Source: Bacteroidota bacterium (GTDB taxonomy: Bacteria; Bacteroidota; Bacteroidia; Chitinophagales; Chitinophagaceae). Taken from it: DNA of 21,307 nucleotides. The translations under genes were made by a program, and so were the position numbers. Below are positions 1 through 6,869 of the stretch, piece after piece. Where the stretch lies: contig JAFAFV010000175.1 of the NCBI GenBank assembly GCA_023423285.1, forward strand, positions 1 through 21,307, in the 5' to 3' direction. The notes beneath the pieces were generated by a model that saw only the letters and a program-made list of their open reading frames with translations, had not been told where the DNA came from and ran no database searches. Each line of letters opens with the position of its first letter. Within the stretch, counting starts at the first letter, position 1.

Positions 1-1751
1 GCAACAGCGAAACGCTCACGCATCATGCTTTAACGGTTGAATACACATCCAACCCGGCATGGTATGCAGTACAAGCGCTGCCTTACATGATGGAGTATCC
101 TTATGATTGCGCTGAGCAGGTGTGGAACCGCTATTATGCCAACAGCCTGGCTACATTGATCGGTAATAGTTCGCCAAAAATCAAACAGGTATTTGAAACA
201 TGGAGAACAGAAGATACAGCCGCACTTTTGAGCAATCTTGAAAAAAACCAGGAGTTGAAAGCGGTGTTGCTCGAAGAAACGCCGTGGGTGCTACAGGCAA
301 AAAGCGAAGCACAGCAAAAGAAAAATATTGCATTACTTTTCGATCTTGTAAAGGTGAGCGGTGAGCTAAGCAAAGCATACGAAAAATTACGGCAAATGCA
401 AAGCCCTAATGGCGGTTTTGTTTGGTTCAAAGGCGGGCCAGACGACAGGTTCATCACGCAGTATATTGTGACGGGTATCGGGCATCTTAAAAAATTAAAA
501 GCCGTGAGCGGATTGCAGGATGCCAACCTGAACCGTATTGTACAGGCAGCCATGCCTTACCTTGACAGAAAGATCAAAGAAGATTACGATCAATTACTTA
601 AAAGCAAAACCGATTTGACTAAATACACCCCCTCGTATTACGCGGTTCAATATTTGTACATGCGCAGTTTCTTTCCCCAAATCAAGATCGCAGAAGCTTC
701 TCAAAAAGCCGTGAGTTATTTTACAGAAAGAGCTAAGAAAACATGGGTACAGCAAAATAAATACATGCAGGCCATGCTGGCGCTGGCGTTTTACCGTGGC
801 AATGATGCTGTAACGCCTAAAGCAATTTTAAAATCGTTGAAAGAAACATCTATCAACAATGAAGAAATGGGCATGTATTATAAAGACAATACGCGCAGTT
901 GGTGGTGGTATGATGCGCCGATTGAGCGGCAGGCGTTAATTACAGAGGCATTTGAAGAAGCAGGTAAAGACACAAAAACTGCCGATGACCTAAGAACATG
1001 GTTGTTGAAGAACAAGCAAACCAATCACTGGGAAAGTACCAAAGCCACGGCAGAAGCGGTTTACGCGTTATTGTTAAGAGGCTCTGATTGGTTGACTGTT
1101 ACTCCTGATGTAACGCTTCAGTTAGGAGATTGGAAAATTTCATCTAAAGAAGAAAAAGCACAGGAAGGTACCGGTTATATGAAGAAAATAGTGGAAGGTG
1201 AAAAAATACGTCCGGATATGGGAAATATTACCGTTACTGTTCAGCAGCCGGCACAAAGCACGCTACCAACTTGGGGTGGTGTGTACTGGCAATATTTTGA
1301 AGACCTGGACAAAATAACTTTTGCCGCTACGCCACTTCGACTTGATAAAAAACTGTTTATTGAAAGCAATACAAACCGCGGCCCCGTACTGAAACCTGTT
1401 ATTGACGGTGAAGCAATAAAATTGGGTGATAAAATCAAAGTTCGCATTGAACTACGTGTAGACAGGGATATGGAATACGTGCACATGAAAGACATGCGTG
1501 CAAGTGCCTTTGAGCCGACCAATGTTTTAAGCAGTTACAAATGGCAGGGCGGCCTGGGCTATTACGAAACAACTAAAGATGCGAGCACGAACTTTTTCTT
1601 TAATTATTTACCTAAAGGAACGTATGTATTTGAATACACTTTGTTTGCCACTGTTGCCGGCAATTTCAGCAATGGTGTAACTACCATTCAAAGTATGTAC
1701 GCGCCGGAATTTACAAGTCACAGCGAAGGGATAAGGGTAACAGTTAAATAA
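1..1751 (+). CDS. alpha-2-macroglobulin family protein, C-terminal part
   Basis: The reading frame is open from the window edge (first full codon at base 3) to TAA at 1749-1751, so this is the 3' third or so of a longer gene that starts upstream. Bases 108-119 encode Cys-Ala-Glu-Gln, the thioester motif of alpha-2-macroglobulins, preceded by Tyr-Pro-Tyr-Asp. A helical stretch rich in Trp and Tyr follows, as in the thioester-containing domain. The last 140 or so residues resemble the C-terminal beta-sandwich domain (aromatic, Gly-rich, ending in a TVK-type strand). Bacterial relatives are large periplasmic or lipid-anchored proteins thought to trap foreign proteases by covalent linkage. That role is family knowledge; the sequence here shows an intact thioester Cys and Gln. 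The signal peptide and bait region lie outside the window. A methionine at 87 is internal to the frame and is not a start. Confidence 0.9.
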   Translation, partial: NSETLTHHALTVEYTSNPAWYAVQALPYMMEYPYDCAEQVWNRYYANSLATLIGNSSPKIKQVFETWRTEDTAALLSNLEKNQELKAVLLEETPWVLQAKSEAQQKKNIALLFDLVKVSGELSKAYEKLRQMQSPNGGFVWFKGGPDDRFITQYIVTGIGHLKKLKAVSGLQDANLNRIVQAAMPYLDRKIKEDYDQLLKSKTDLTKYTPSYYAVQYLYMRSFFPQIKIAEASQKAVSYFTERAKKTWVQQNKYMQAMLALAFYRGNDAVTPKAILKSLKETSINNEEMGMYYKDNTRSWWWYDAPIERQALITEAFEEAGKDTKTADDLRTWLLKNKQTNHWESTKATAEAVYALLLRGSDWLTVTPDVTLQLGDWKISSKEEKAQEGTGYMKKIVEGEKIRPDMGNITVTVQQPAQSTLPTWGGVYWQYFEDLDKITFAATPLRLDKKLFIESNTNRGPVLKPVIDGEAIKLGDKIKVRIELRVDRDMEYVHMKDMRASAFEPTNVLSSYKWQGGLGYYETTKDASTNFFFNYLPKGTYVFEYTLFATVAGNFSNGVTTIQSMYAPEFTSHSEGIRVTVK

Positions 1752-1758
1752 TATTTTT

Positions 1759-2093
1759 ATGAAACTACTACTTACACTCATCTTTGCTTTCTGCACTTTA
1801 GTTGTGCAGGGGCAGGCAAAATTCAATTTGGATAAAAAATGTTTTTGATTGGTACGCTGGATGATTACATGGGTCACCAGCAAACTTTTAATGCCCATTC
1901 AGATAGCTTTTATTACAAGATGGTGGATATTTATTTTCAGCAAGAAAAGAATATTGCCGTGTTTATGAAGGAACTTTTTGTAAAAGATCATCCTGATTTA
2001 AGGCTGGAAGATAATGGAGCGCCAAAAGGACTAAAGCTGTATTCAGAATCACTTACAGAAACGGAAGCGCAAATAAAAACTATTTTTTATTAA
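1759..2093 (+). pseudogene. small secreted protein gene with a one-base frameshift
   Basis: An ATG at 1759, 7 bases after the alpha-2-macroglobulin stop, opens a typical signal peptide (positive start, hydrophobic core, Val-Gln-Gly-Gln-Ala near residue 20). After 27 residues ending Asp-Lys-Lys the frame meets TGA at 1846-1848. The next frame continues without a break from 1839 to TAA at 2091-2093 for 84 residues. The switch falls exactly in a run of six A at 1834-1839. One more A would give one protein of about 111 residues with a cleavable signal and a small soluble domain containing Gly-Thr-Leu-Asp-Asp-Tyr-Met-Gly and a C-terminal stretch Glu-Asn-Gly-Ala-Pro-Lys-type. I do not recognise the family. 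The gene could be a true pseudogene, a sequencing error in a homopolymer, or, less likely, a slippage site. Its position suggests co-transcription with the upstream gene. Confidence 0.65.
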
Positions 2094-2111
2094 AAATATG
2101 TATCAACAAAT

Positions 2112-2134
2112 AAACCCGCCGTAAAAGCGGGTTT
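2112..2134 (-). terminator. hairpin terminator between the frameshifted gene and tRNA-Leu
   Basis: An 8-bp perfect stem (AAACCCGC pairs with GCGGGTTT, 2112-2119 with 2127-2134) has a 7-base loop. On the minus strand it follows the tRNA by 7 bases and leads into a T-rich stretch, so it probably ends the tRNA transcript. It is also 18 bases past the plus-strand gene, so it may work in both directions. Confidence 0.65.
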
Positions 2135-2141
2135 GATAAAG

Positions 2142-2227
2142 TGCCCAAGACTGGATTCGAACCAGCACGCCGAGTTACCAGCACTACCACCTCAAAGTAG
2201 CGTGTCTACCAATTTCACCACCTGGGC
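2142..2227 (-). tRNA. tRNA-Leu (anticodon GAG)
   Basis: The reverse complement folds as a class II tRNA of 86 bases. The 7-bp acceptor stem pairs GCCCAGG with CTTGGGC (one G-U). The D arm contains AATTGGTAGAC. The 5-bp anticodon stem encloses TTGAGGT, with anticodon GAG after the invariant T. The variable arm is long, as expected for leucine. The T arm is CTGG-TTCGAAT-CCAG and the discriminator base is A. CCA is not encoded. This tRNA reads CUC and CUU codons. Confidence 0.96.
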
Positions 2228-2263
2228 ATTTTGTAAACATTATTTTTTCTAAACTAAGGCATG

Positions 2264-2271
2264 CAAAGTTA
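2264..2271 (-). promoter_or_regulatory. -7 box of the tRNA-Leu promoter
   Basis: TAACTTTG on the minus strand matches the Bacteroidota -7 consensus TAnnTTTG exactly. It lies 36 bases upstream of the mature tRNA 5' end, leaving room for a short leader removed by RNase P. No clear -33 TTG is visible. Confidence 0.6.
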
Positions 2272-2292
2272 ATCAAATTACCCAAAAGAAAA

Positions 2293-3462
2293 TCATTTCA
2301 AAATTTTATTCATCAAGGCCAGTCGGCCAAACATTTCCACAAAACCGGCCTGGTTTAAAAGCATCTTGCGGTTTTGGTTTTGGCGTGTATACCGGTAAAA
2401 CAAACCTTGCTCATCGCGCCTGTTTTGGTAATAATCATTTAACAACGACTGAAACTGATGCAAGTAATGATTTCTTCCACCTGCCATTTGCAGTTCGGCA
2501 AATCCGCGCAGCATCACGGCATTGAACCATGAATTATTATCTCTGAAAAATAAAGCATCGCTATCAGCCTGCCGAAGAATAAAATATTTGAATGATGATT
2601 CGGCAATGTTTTCAGCCTCGGCCAGGTAAGCTGCGTCGCTTGTAAGTTTGTAAAGCAGCGCTGCCGCTTGTAGCATTTGCCCGCTGTTGTAAGAATATTT
2701 TCTGGTATCAACTTTTTCTTTCAACGAAATGTTGTCAAAATACAGAAAGTCGGTGGTGTCCTGAAGCTTTTTTTTCGTCCAGATGTAAAGCTCTTTTCCG
2801 TTTACAAAATAAGAACTGTCTTTTGTTGCCTGAAAGAGTTTGAGTGCAAATACAGCAGCCGGCGCGTTGGAACAAGTGTTTTTAGAAGTCTTTCTTTGCT
2901 CGCACCAGTAAATGCCGCCGCCTAAATTTTCGTCATGCCCGCTCCAAACAAATGTCCAGATGAGCTTTGCTTTTTGGAGGTATCTTTTGTCTTTTGTAAG
3001 CTGATACAAGTCTGTAAAATCAATGCCCAGCCAGATATTATCATCATAAAAACGGTCCGATGGTTTAGCCGTGTTGATGTAGGATGCATAACCTGCTGGT
3101 ACGCGTGTTGCATCAAAGTATTGCTCCAGCCCGGGCAAGATCTTTCCATCAAGCAATTGCTTGTAACGCATGTCCTTCGTCACTTCATACAAAACCGTTG
3201 CAGCAGAAAGGGTTCCCGAATAAGGCCATAAATAAGCAAATTCATTCGGCTTCACGGTTCCGGGGTTGGCGGCCAGGTAATCTGGCGTGTACTTATCATG
3301 GTAAGGAAAGGTTTCACGCAGCAGCACCGTATTGGGCGCTGAATAATGTGCGTAAATATTGTTGAGAATGGAGTGGGCTTTTATCAGGTTGCTGTCAGCT
3401 TTTGAGCGGGCAAATCCGGCTGCTGATATCAAAAACATCAAAGAAACCAGTAATACTTTCAT
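2293..3462 (-). CDS. glycoside hydrolase family 76 protein (alpha-1,6-mannanase type)
   Basis: The protein has 389 residues. A signal peptide (residues 1 to about 20, Met-Lys-Val-Leu-Leu start) is followed by an all-helical repeat domain of the (alpha/alpha)6 type. The hallmark is Tyr-Asp-Asp-Asn at 139-142; the paired aspartates are the catalytic residues in GH76. Other family-like stretches are Trp-Leu-Gly-Ile-Asp after them, Asn-Thr-Cys-Ser-Asn-Ala-Pro, and Tyr-Ser-Tyr-Asn-Ser-Gly-Gln-Met. GH76 enzymes cut alpha-1,6-mannan backbones such as those of fungal cell walls. The protein is exported; I see no lipobox. The start lies 12 bases after the lepA stop, so it is probably read from the lepA transcript. 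No SusC/SusD genes or other mannan genes are next to it, which is unusual for a glycan enzyme in this phylum. The exact substrate is inferred from the family only. Confidence 0.88.
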   Translation of the reverse strand: MKVLLVSLMFLISAAGFARSKADSNLIKAHSILNNIYAHYSAPNTVLLRETFPYHDKYTPDYLAANPGTVKPNEFAYLWPYSGTLSAATVLYEVTKDMRYKQLLDGKILPGLEQYFDATRVPAGYASYINTAKPSDRFYDDNIWLGIDFTDLYQLTKDKRYLQKAKLIWTFVWSGHDENLGGGIYWCEQRKTSKNTCSNAPAAVFALKLFQATKDSSYFVNGKELYIWTKKKLQDTTDFLYFDNISLKEKVDTRKYSYNSGQMLQAAALLYKLTSDAAYLAEAENIAESSFKYFILRQADSDALFFRDNNSWFNAVMLRGFAELQMAGGRNHYLHQFQSLLNDYYQNRRDEQGLFYRYTRQNQNRKMLLNQAGFVEMFGRLALMNKILK

Positions 3463-3474
3463 ACCCGGTAAAAT

Positions 3475-5268
3475 TTAGTCATCCAATTTTAACACTGCCA
3501 GGAAAGCTTCCTGAGGAACCTCCACGTTACCGATCTGCTTCATGCGCTTCTTACCTTCTTTTTGTTTTTCAAGAAGCTTGCGCTTACGGCTGATATCGCC
3601 GCCATAACATTTGGCTGTAACATCTTTACGCATCGCCGAAATATTTTCTCGGGCCACAATTTTAGCGCCGATGGCTGCCTGTATGGCTATCTGGAATTGC
3701 TGGCGCGGTAGCAGTTCCTTTAATTTTTCGCAAAGTCTGCGTCCAAAATCCTGCGCTCGTCCCCGGTGAATTAATGCACTTAAAGCATCCACCCTTTCGC
3801 CGTTCAGTAGTATATCCATTTTTGCAATATCGCTTTCACGATAACCGATGGGATGATAATCGAAAGAAGCGTAACCACGCGTTTGGGATTTCAGTTTGTC
3901 ATAAAAATCAAACACAATTTCGGTCAGCGGCATTTCAAAATTCAGTTCCACGCGCGTGGTGGTTAAGTAGTTCTGGCTGGTGAGTATGCCGCGCTTGCCC
4001 ATGCAAAGCGTCATGATATTGCCAATGTATTCAGGCTTTGTAATAATCTGTGCTTTAATAAAAGGTTCTTCTATTCTGTCCGTTTTTACCGGGTCGGGAA
4101 ACTCGGCCGGATTGTTCACGATGATTTTTTCGCCTTTGGTTGTAAAGGCAATAAAGCTTACGTTGGGTACTGTGGTAATCACGCTTTGGTTGAACTCGCG
4201 TTCCAACCGCTCCTGAATGATTTCCATGTGCAGCATTCCCAAAAAGCCGCAACGAAATCCAAAGCCCAGGGCTTGCGAGGTCTCAAGTTCAAAAGTAAGC
4301 GAGGCGTCATTAAGCTGCAACTTGTCCATGCAGTCGCGCAGTTCTTCAAACTCATCGGTATTAACAGGGTAAATACCTGCGAACACCATGGGTTTCACTT
4401 CTTCAAATCCTCTTATTGCCTGAGGCTGTTGATTACTGGCCAGCGTGATGGTATCGCCCACTTTCACGTCTTTCGCGTTTTTGATACCGGTAATGAGATA
4501 GCCCACGTCGCCTGCTCTTGCTTCATTTTTCTCGGTCATTTTCAACTTTAAAATGCCGATTTCATCTACTTCGTATTCCTGCCCGGTACTTACAAATTTT
4601 ACTTTATCTCCTTTTCTAATAACGCCATTCATTACGCGGAAATAAACAATAATACCTCTGAAGCTATTGAAAACACTGTCAAAGATCAATGCCTGAAGTG
4701 GCGCTTTTTCATCGCCTTCGGGCGGCGGAATGCGTTCTACAATCGCTTCTAAAATTTCAGGTACGCCCAGCCCGGTACGGCCGCTTGCCAGTAAAATATC
4801 CTCGGGTTTGCACCCGATCAGCTCAATGATCTGGTCTTTAACCTCATCAATCATTGCGCCGTCCATATCAATTTTATTGATCACTGGAATAATTTCCAGG
4901 TCATTTTCTATTGCCAGGTATAGATTACTGATGGTTTGTGCCTGTATGCCCTGGGCAGCATCTACAAGCAATAGTGCCCCATCACAGGCGGCCAACGCGC
5001 GGCTCACTTCATAACTAAAGTCCACGTGGCCGGGTGTGTCTATAAGATTGAGTGTGTATTGCTCGCCGGTAGGACGTTTATAGTCAATCTGGATAGCATG
5101 GCTTTTAATGGTGATACCTTTTTCTCTTTCAAGGTCCATATTATCAAGCACCTGATCCATCATATCACGGTCGCTTACAGTGTTGGTAGACTGCAAAAGC
5201 CGGTCGGCCAGGGTACTCTTACCGTGATCAATATGTGCTATAATACAAAAATTCCTGATATACTTCAT
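3475..5268 (-). CDS. lepA: elongation factor 4 (LepA GTPase)
   Basis: A translational GTPase of 597 residues, the normal full length. Motifs in order: G1 AHIDHGKST at 11-19, G2 GITIKS at 51-56, G3 DTPGH at 77-81, G4 NKID at 131-134, and a G5-like Ser-Gly-Arg in place of the usual Ser-Ala-Lys. Domain II, the EF-G-like domain and the LepA-specific C-terminal domain follow, including the stretch Lys-Arg-Lys-Leu-Leu-Glu-Lys-Gln near the end. LepA binds ribosomes, is linked to back-translocation of stalled complexes and to 30S biogenesis, and is cytosolic or loosely membrane-bound. The start codon is ATG and the Met-Lys-Tyr-Ile-Arg-Asn opening is standard for this phylum. A -7 box lies 28 bases upstream. 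The GH76 gene follows after 12 bases, so the two likely form an operon. folP is on the same strand 96 bases upstream. Confidence 0.98.
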   Translation of the reverse strand: MKYIRNFCIIAHIDHGKSTLADRLLQSTNTVSDRDMMDQVLDNMDLEREKGITIKSHAIQIDYKRPTGEQYTLNLIDTPGHVDFSYEVSRALAACDGALLLVDAAQGIQAQTISNLYLAIENDLEIIPVINKIDMDGAMIDEVKDQIIELIGCKPEDILLASGRTGLGVPEILEAIVERIPPPEGDEKAPLQALIFDSVFNSFRGIIVYFRVMNGVIRKGDKVKFVSTGQEYEVDEIGILKLKMTEKNEARAGDVGYLITGIKNAKDVKVGDTITLASNQQPQAIRGFEEVKPMVFAGIYPVNTDEFEELRDCMDKLQLNDASLTFELETSQALGFGFRCGFLGMLHMEIIQERLEREFNQSVITTVPNVSFIAFTTKGEKIIVNNPAEFPDPVKTDRIEEPFIKAQIITKPEYIGNIMTLCMGKRGILTSQNYLTTTRVELNFEMPLTEIVFDFYDKLKSQTRGYASFDYHPIGYRESDIAKMDILLNGERVDALSALIHRGRAQDFGRRLCEKLKELLPRQQFQIAIQAAIGAKIVARENISAMRKDVTAKCYGGDISRKRKLLEKQKEGKKRMKQIGNVEVPQEAFLAVLKLDD

Positions 5269-5296
5269 AATCTTTTAACCTCTCTCAGAAGGCGTG

Positions 5297-5304
5297 CAAA
5301 GGTA
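5297..5304 (-). promoter_or_regulatory. -7 box of the lepA promoter
   Basis: TACCTTTG on the minus strand is an exact TAnnTTTG match. It is separated from the lepA ATG by 28 bases, giving a leader of about 20 bases. It argues that lepA has its own promoter besides any read-through from folP. Confidence 0.6.
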
Positions 5305-5364
5305 AGAAAAAAGCTGTGTCGGGAATATGGCCTCTGTAAAATCATTTTGTGGCTTTATCAGGCA

Positions 5365-6195
5365 TCAGGCAGAACAATAATATTGTGCAAGTTTCACGGC
5401 TTCCACTGCCTCTTTTACGTCATGCACCCGCAAAATGCCGGCTCCGTTTAAAATGCCGATCGTGTTGAGAACAGTGGTGCCGTTCAAAGCGTTTTCAGCA
5501 GTTGTGCCTAATGTTTTATAAATGGAAGATTTACGGCTGATACCCAGTAACACCGGGCAGTTGAGCATTTTAAAGACTGCCTGGTTTTTTAGCAGGGTAA
5601 AATTATGCCGGATGGTCTTCCCAAACCCATAACCGGGATCAATGATGATATCATAAATGCCTTTGCTCCGCAGCATTGCTTTTTGCTGTATAAAGAAATC
5701 TAACACCTCTCTTGTTACGTCTTCATATTGCGGATTTTGCTGCATGTTTGTTTGCATGCCCTGCATGTGCATCAACACATAAGGCACTTTTAAAGCTGCC
5801 ACGGTGTCTAACATGCTATCATCCATACGTCCCGCGCTGATGTCGTTTATAATATGCGCGCCTGCTTCCACCGCGGCCTTTGCCACTTTACTATAATAAG
5901 TGTCTACAGAAATGAATGCCTGCGGAAAATTTTGATGAACAGCAGCAATGGCAGGCACTACCCTTTCCAACTCTTCTTCTGCCGACACTTGTACACTGCC
6001 AGGCCGTGTGCTTTGCCCACCTATATCTAAAATAGTTGCACCATCGCTTAGCATTTTTTCTGCTGTCGCCAGCACCTGATGATCATTGGAATGTCGGCTG
6101 CCCTTAAAAAAAGAATCCGGATTGGTATTGATAATGCCCATCACAACAGGCGAATCAATCATGAGCAACCTTCCTTTACAGTTTAGCGTAAACAT
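5365..6195 (-). CDS. folP: dihydropteroate synthase
   Basis: This protein of 276 residues catalyses the condensation of p-aminobenzoate with the pterin diphosphate in folate synthesis and is the target of sulfonamides. The TIM-barrel motifs are all present: loop 1 NTNPDSF (23-29), GGQSTRPG (59-66), SVDTYYSKV (96-104), NDIS (117-120), MHMQG (142-146), DPGYGFGK (186-193), SRKS (220-223) and RVHD (256-259). The opening Phe-Thr-Leu-Asn-Cys-Lys-Gly is usual for Bacteroidota enzymes, so the ATG at 6195 is a sound start. Loop 1 reads Asn-Thr-Asn-Pro-Asp where most enzymes have Asn-Val-Thr-Pro-Asp. The gene is divergent from the DUF1599 gene with 119 bases between starts, and the two -7 boxes there lie 3 bases apart. 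lepA follows on the same strand. Confidence 0.97.
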   Translation of the reverse strand: MFTLNCKGRLLMIDSPVVMGIINTNPDSFFKGSRHSNDHQVLATAEKMLSDGATILDIGGQSTRPGSVQVSAEEELERVVPAIAAVHQNFPQAFISVDTYYSKVAKAAVEAGAHIINDISAGRMDDSMLDTVAALKVPYVLMHMQGMQTNMQQNPQYEDVTREVLDFFIQQKAMLRSKGIYDIIIDPGYGFGKTIRHNFTLLKNQAVFKMLNCPVLLGISRKSSIYKTLGTTAENALNGTTVLNTIGILNGAGILRVHDVKEAVEAVKLAQYYCSA

Positions 6196-6209
6196 CAGTG
6201 ATAGTTTGT

Positions 6210-6217
6210 TATTTTTG
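6210..6217 (+). promoter_or_regulatory. -7 box for the DUF1599/BT_3928-like operon
   Basis: TATTTTTG is an exact TAnnTTTG match on the plus strand. Transcription would start near 6224, giving a leader of about 90 bases before the ATG at 6315. It faces the folP box 3 bases away. Confidence 0.45.
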
Positions 6218-6220
6218 AGG

Positions 6221-6228
6221 CGAAGTTA
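6221..6228 (-). promoter_or_regulatory. -7 box for folP
   Basis: TAACTTCG on the minus strand differs from TAnnTTTG at one position. It lies 25 bases upstream of the folP ATG. It faces, and nearly abuts, the plus-strand box at 6210-6217, so the two promoters would overlap. Confidence 0.45.
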
Positions 6229-6314
6229 AATTATGTTGATTAAATAAAAGAACCCTGAAGCGTGCGACGCAACCAAGTTGCTATCTGCAAAACAGGCCGG
6301 CCAATAAAAAATTT

Positions 6315-6869
6315 ATGAGTAAAACCAACGAGCAATACGACGAAGTAGTTGATAAGTGCAAAAAAATATTTTTTACCAAAAACAAAGATTACGGAACTGC
6401 CTGGCGTGTATTGCGCACTATTTCCGTAATTGATCAGATATTTATTAAGGCACAGCGCATCAGGACCATACAGCAAACCCAACAGCAAAAAGTAGAAGAT
6501 GATATTGCAGGAGAATTTAAAGGTATTATTAACTATTGTGTGATCGGGCTTATACAGCTTGAACTGCCCGATGATACAACCGAAGAACTGAGCGCAGATA
6601 AAGTGGAAACGCTTTACAATAAATATATTGCCCGTGCCAAATCGTTGATGCTAAATAAAAACCATGACTATGGCGAAGCCTGGCGCAGTATGAGCCAGGA
6701 AAGTTTTACCGACCTGATACTGATGAAGTTGCATCGCGTGAAGCAAATTTTGGGTAATAACGGCGAAACCATTATCAGCGAAGGGATTGACGCCAATTAC
6801 TATGACATGATCAACTACGCCATATTTGCTCTTATACTCCGGGGTGAGCAAGAAGCCAATTCAAAATAA
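6315..6869 (+). CDS. DUF1599 domain protein with two tandem copies of the domain
   Basis: A 184-residue soluble protein made of two similar halves. KNKDYGTAWR at 22-31 matches KNHDYGEAWR at 115-124. Each is followed by a hydrophobic helix with Lys-x-x-Arg (Ile-Lys-Ala-Gln-Arg; Met-Lys-Leu-His-Arg) and later by Ile-Asn-Tyr or Met-Ile-Asn-Tyr (72-74 and 166-168). The offset is 93-94 residues throughout, so an internal duplication is plain. From memory the family is DUF1599, which comparative work linked to nucleotide modification; no reaction is established as far as I know. The fold is probably all-helical with acidic and basic residues from each copy facing a pocket. The start ATG opens Met-Ser-Lys-Thr-Asn-Glu. 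The stop codon touches the start of the next gene, so the two are co-transcribed, and the pair is divergent from folP. Confidence 0.85.
   Translation: MSKTNEQYDEVVDKCKKIFFTKNKDYGTAWRVLRTISVIDQIFIKAQRIRTIQQTQQQKVEDDIAGEFKGIINYCVIGLIQLELPDDTTEELSADKVETLYNKYIARAKSLMLNKNHDYGEAWRSMSQESFTDLILMKLHRVKQILGNNGETIISEGIDANYYDMINYAIFALILRGEQEANSK

Noticed and set aside
1834..1848. Programmed -1 frameshift site in the A6 run
   Set aside because: The run is not placed as X_XXY_YYZ in the incoming frame (GAT AAA AAA) and no downstream stem-loop is visible; an indel is simpler.
4186..5451. Plus-strand open frames of 78 to 141 residues over lepA and the end of folP
   Set aside because: They mirror strongly conserved minus-strand genes, and one runs across the lepA promoter into folP, which no real gene would do.
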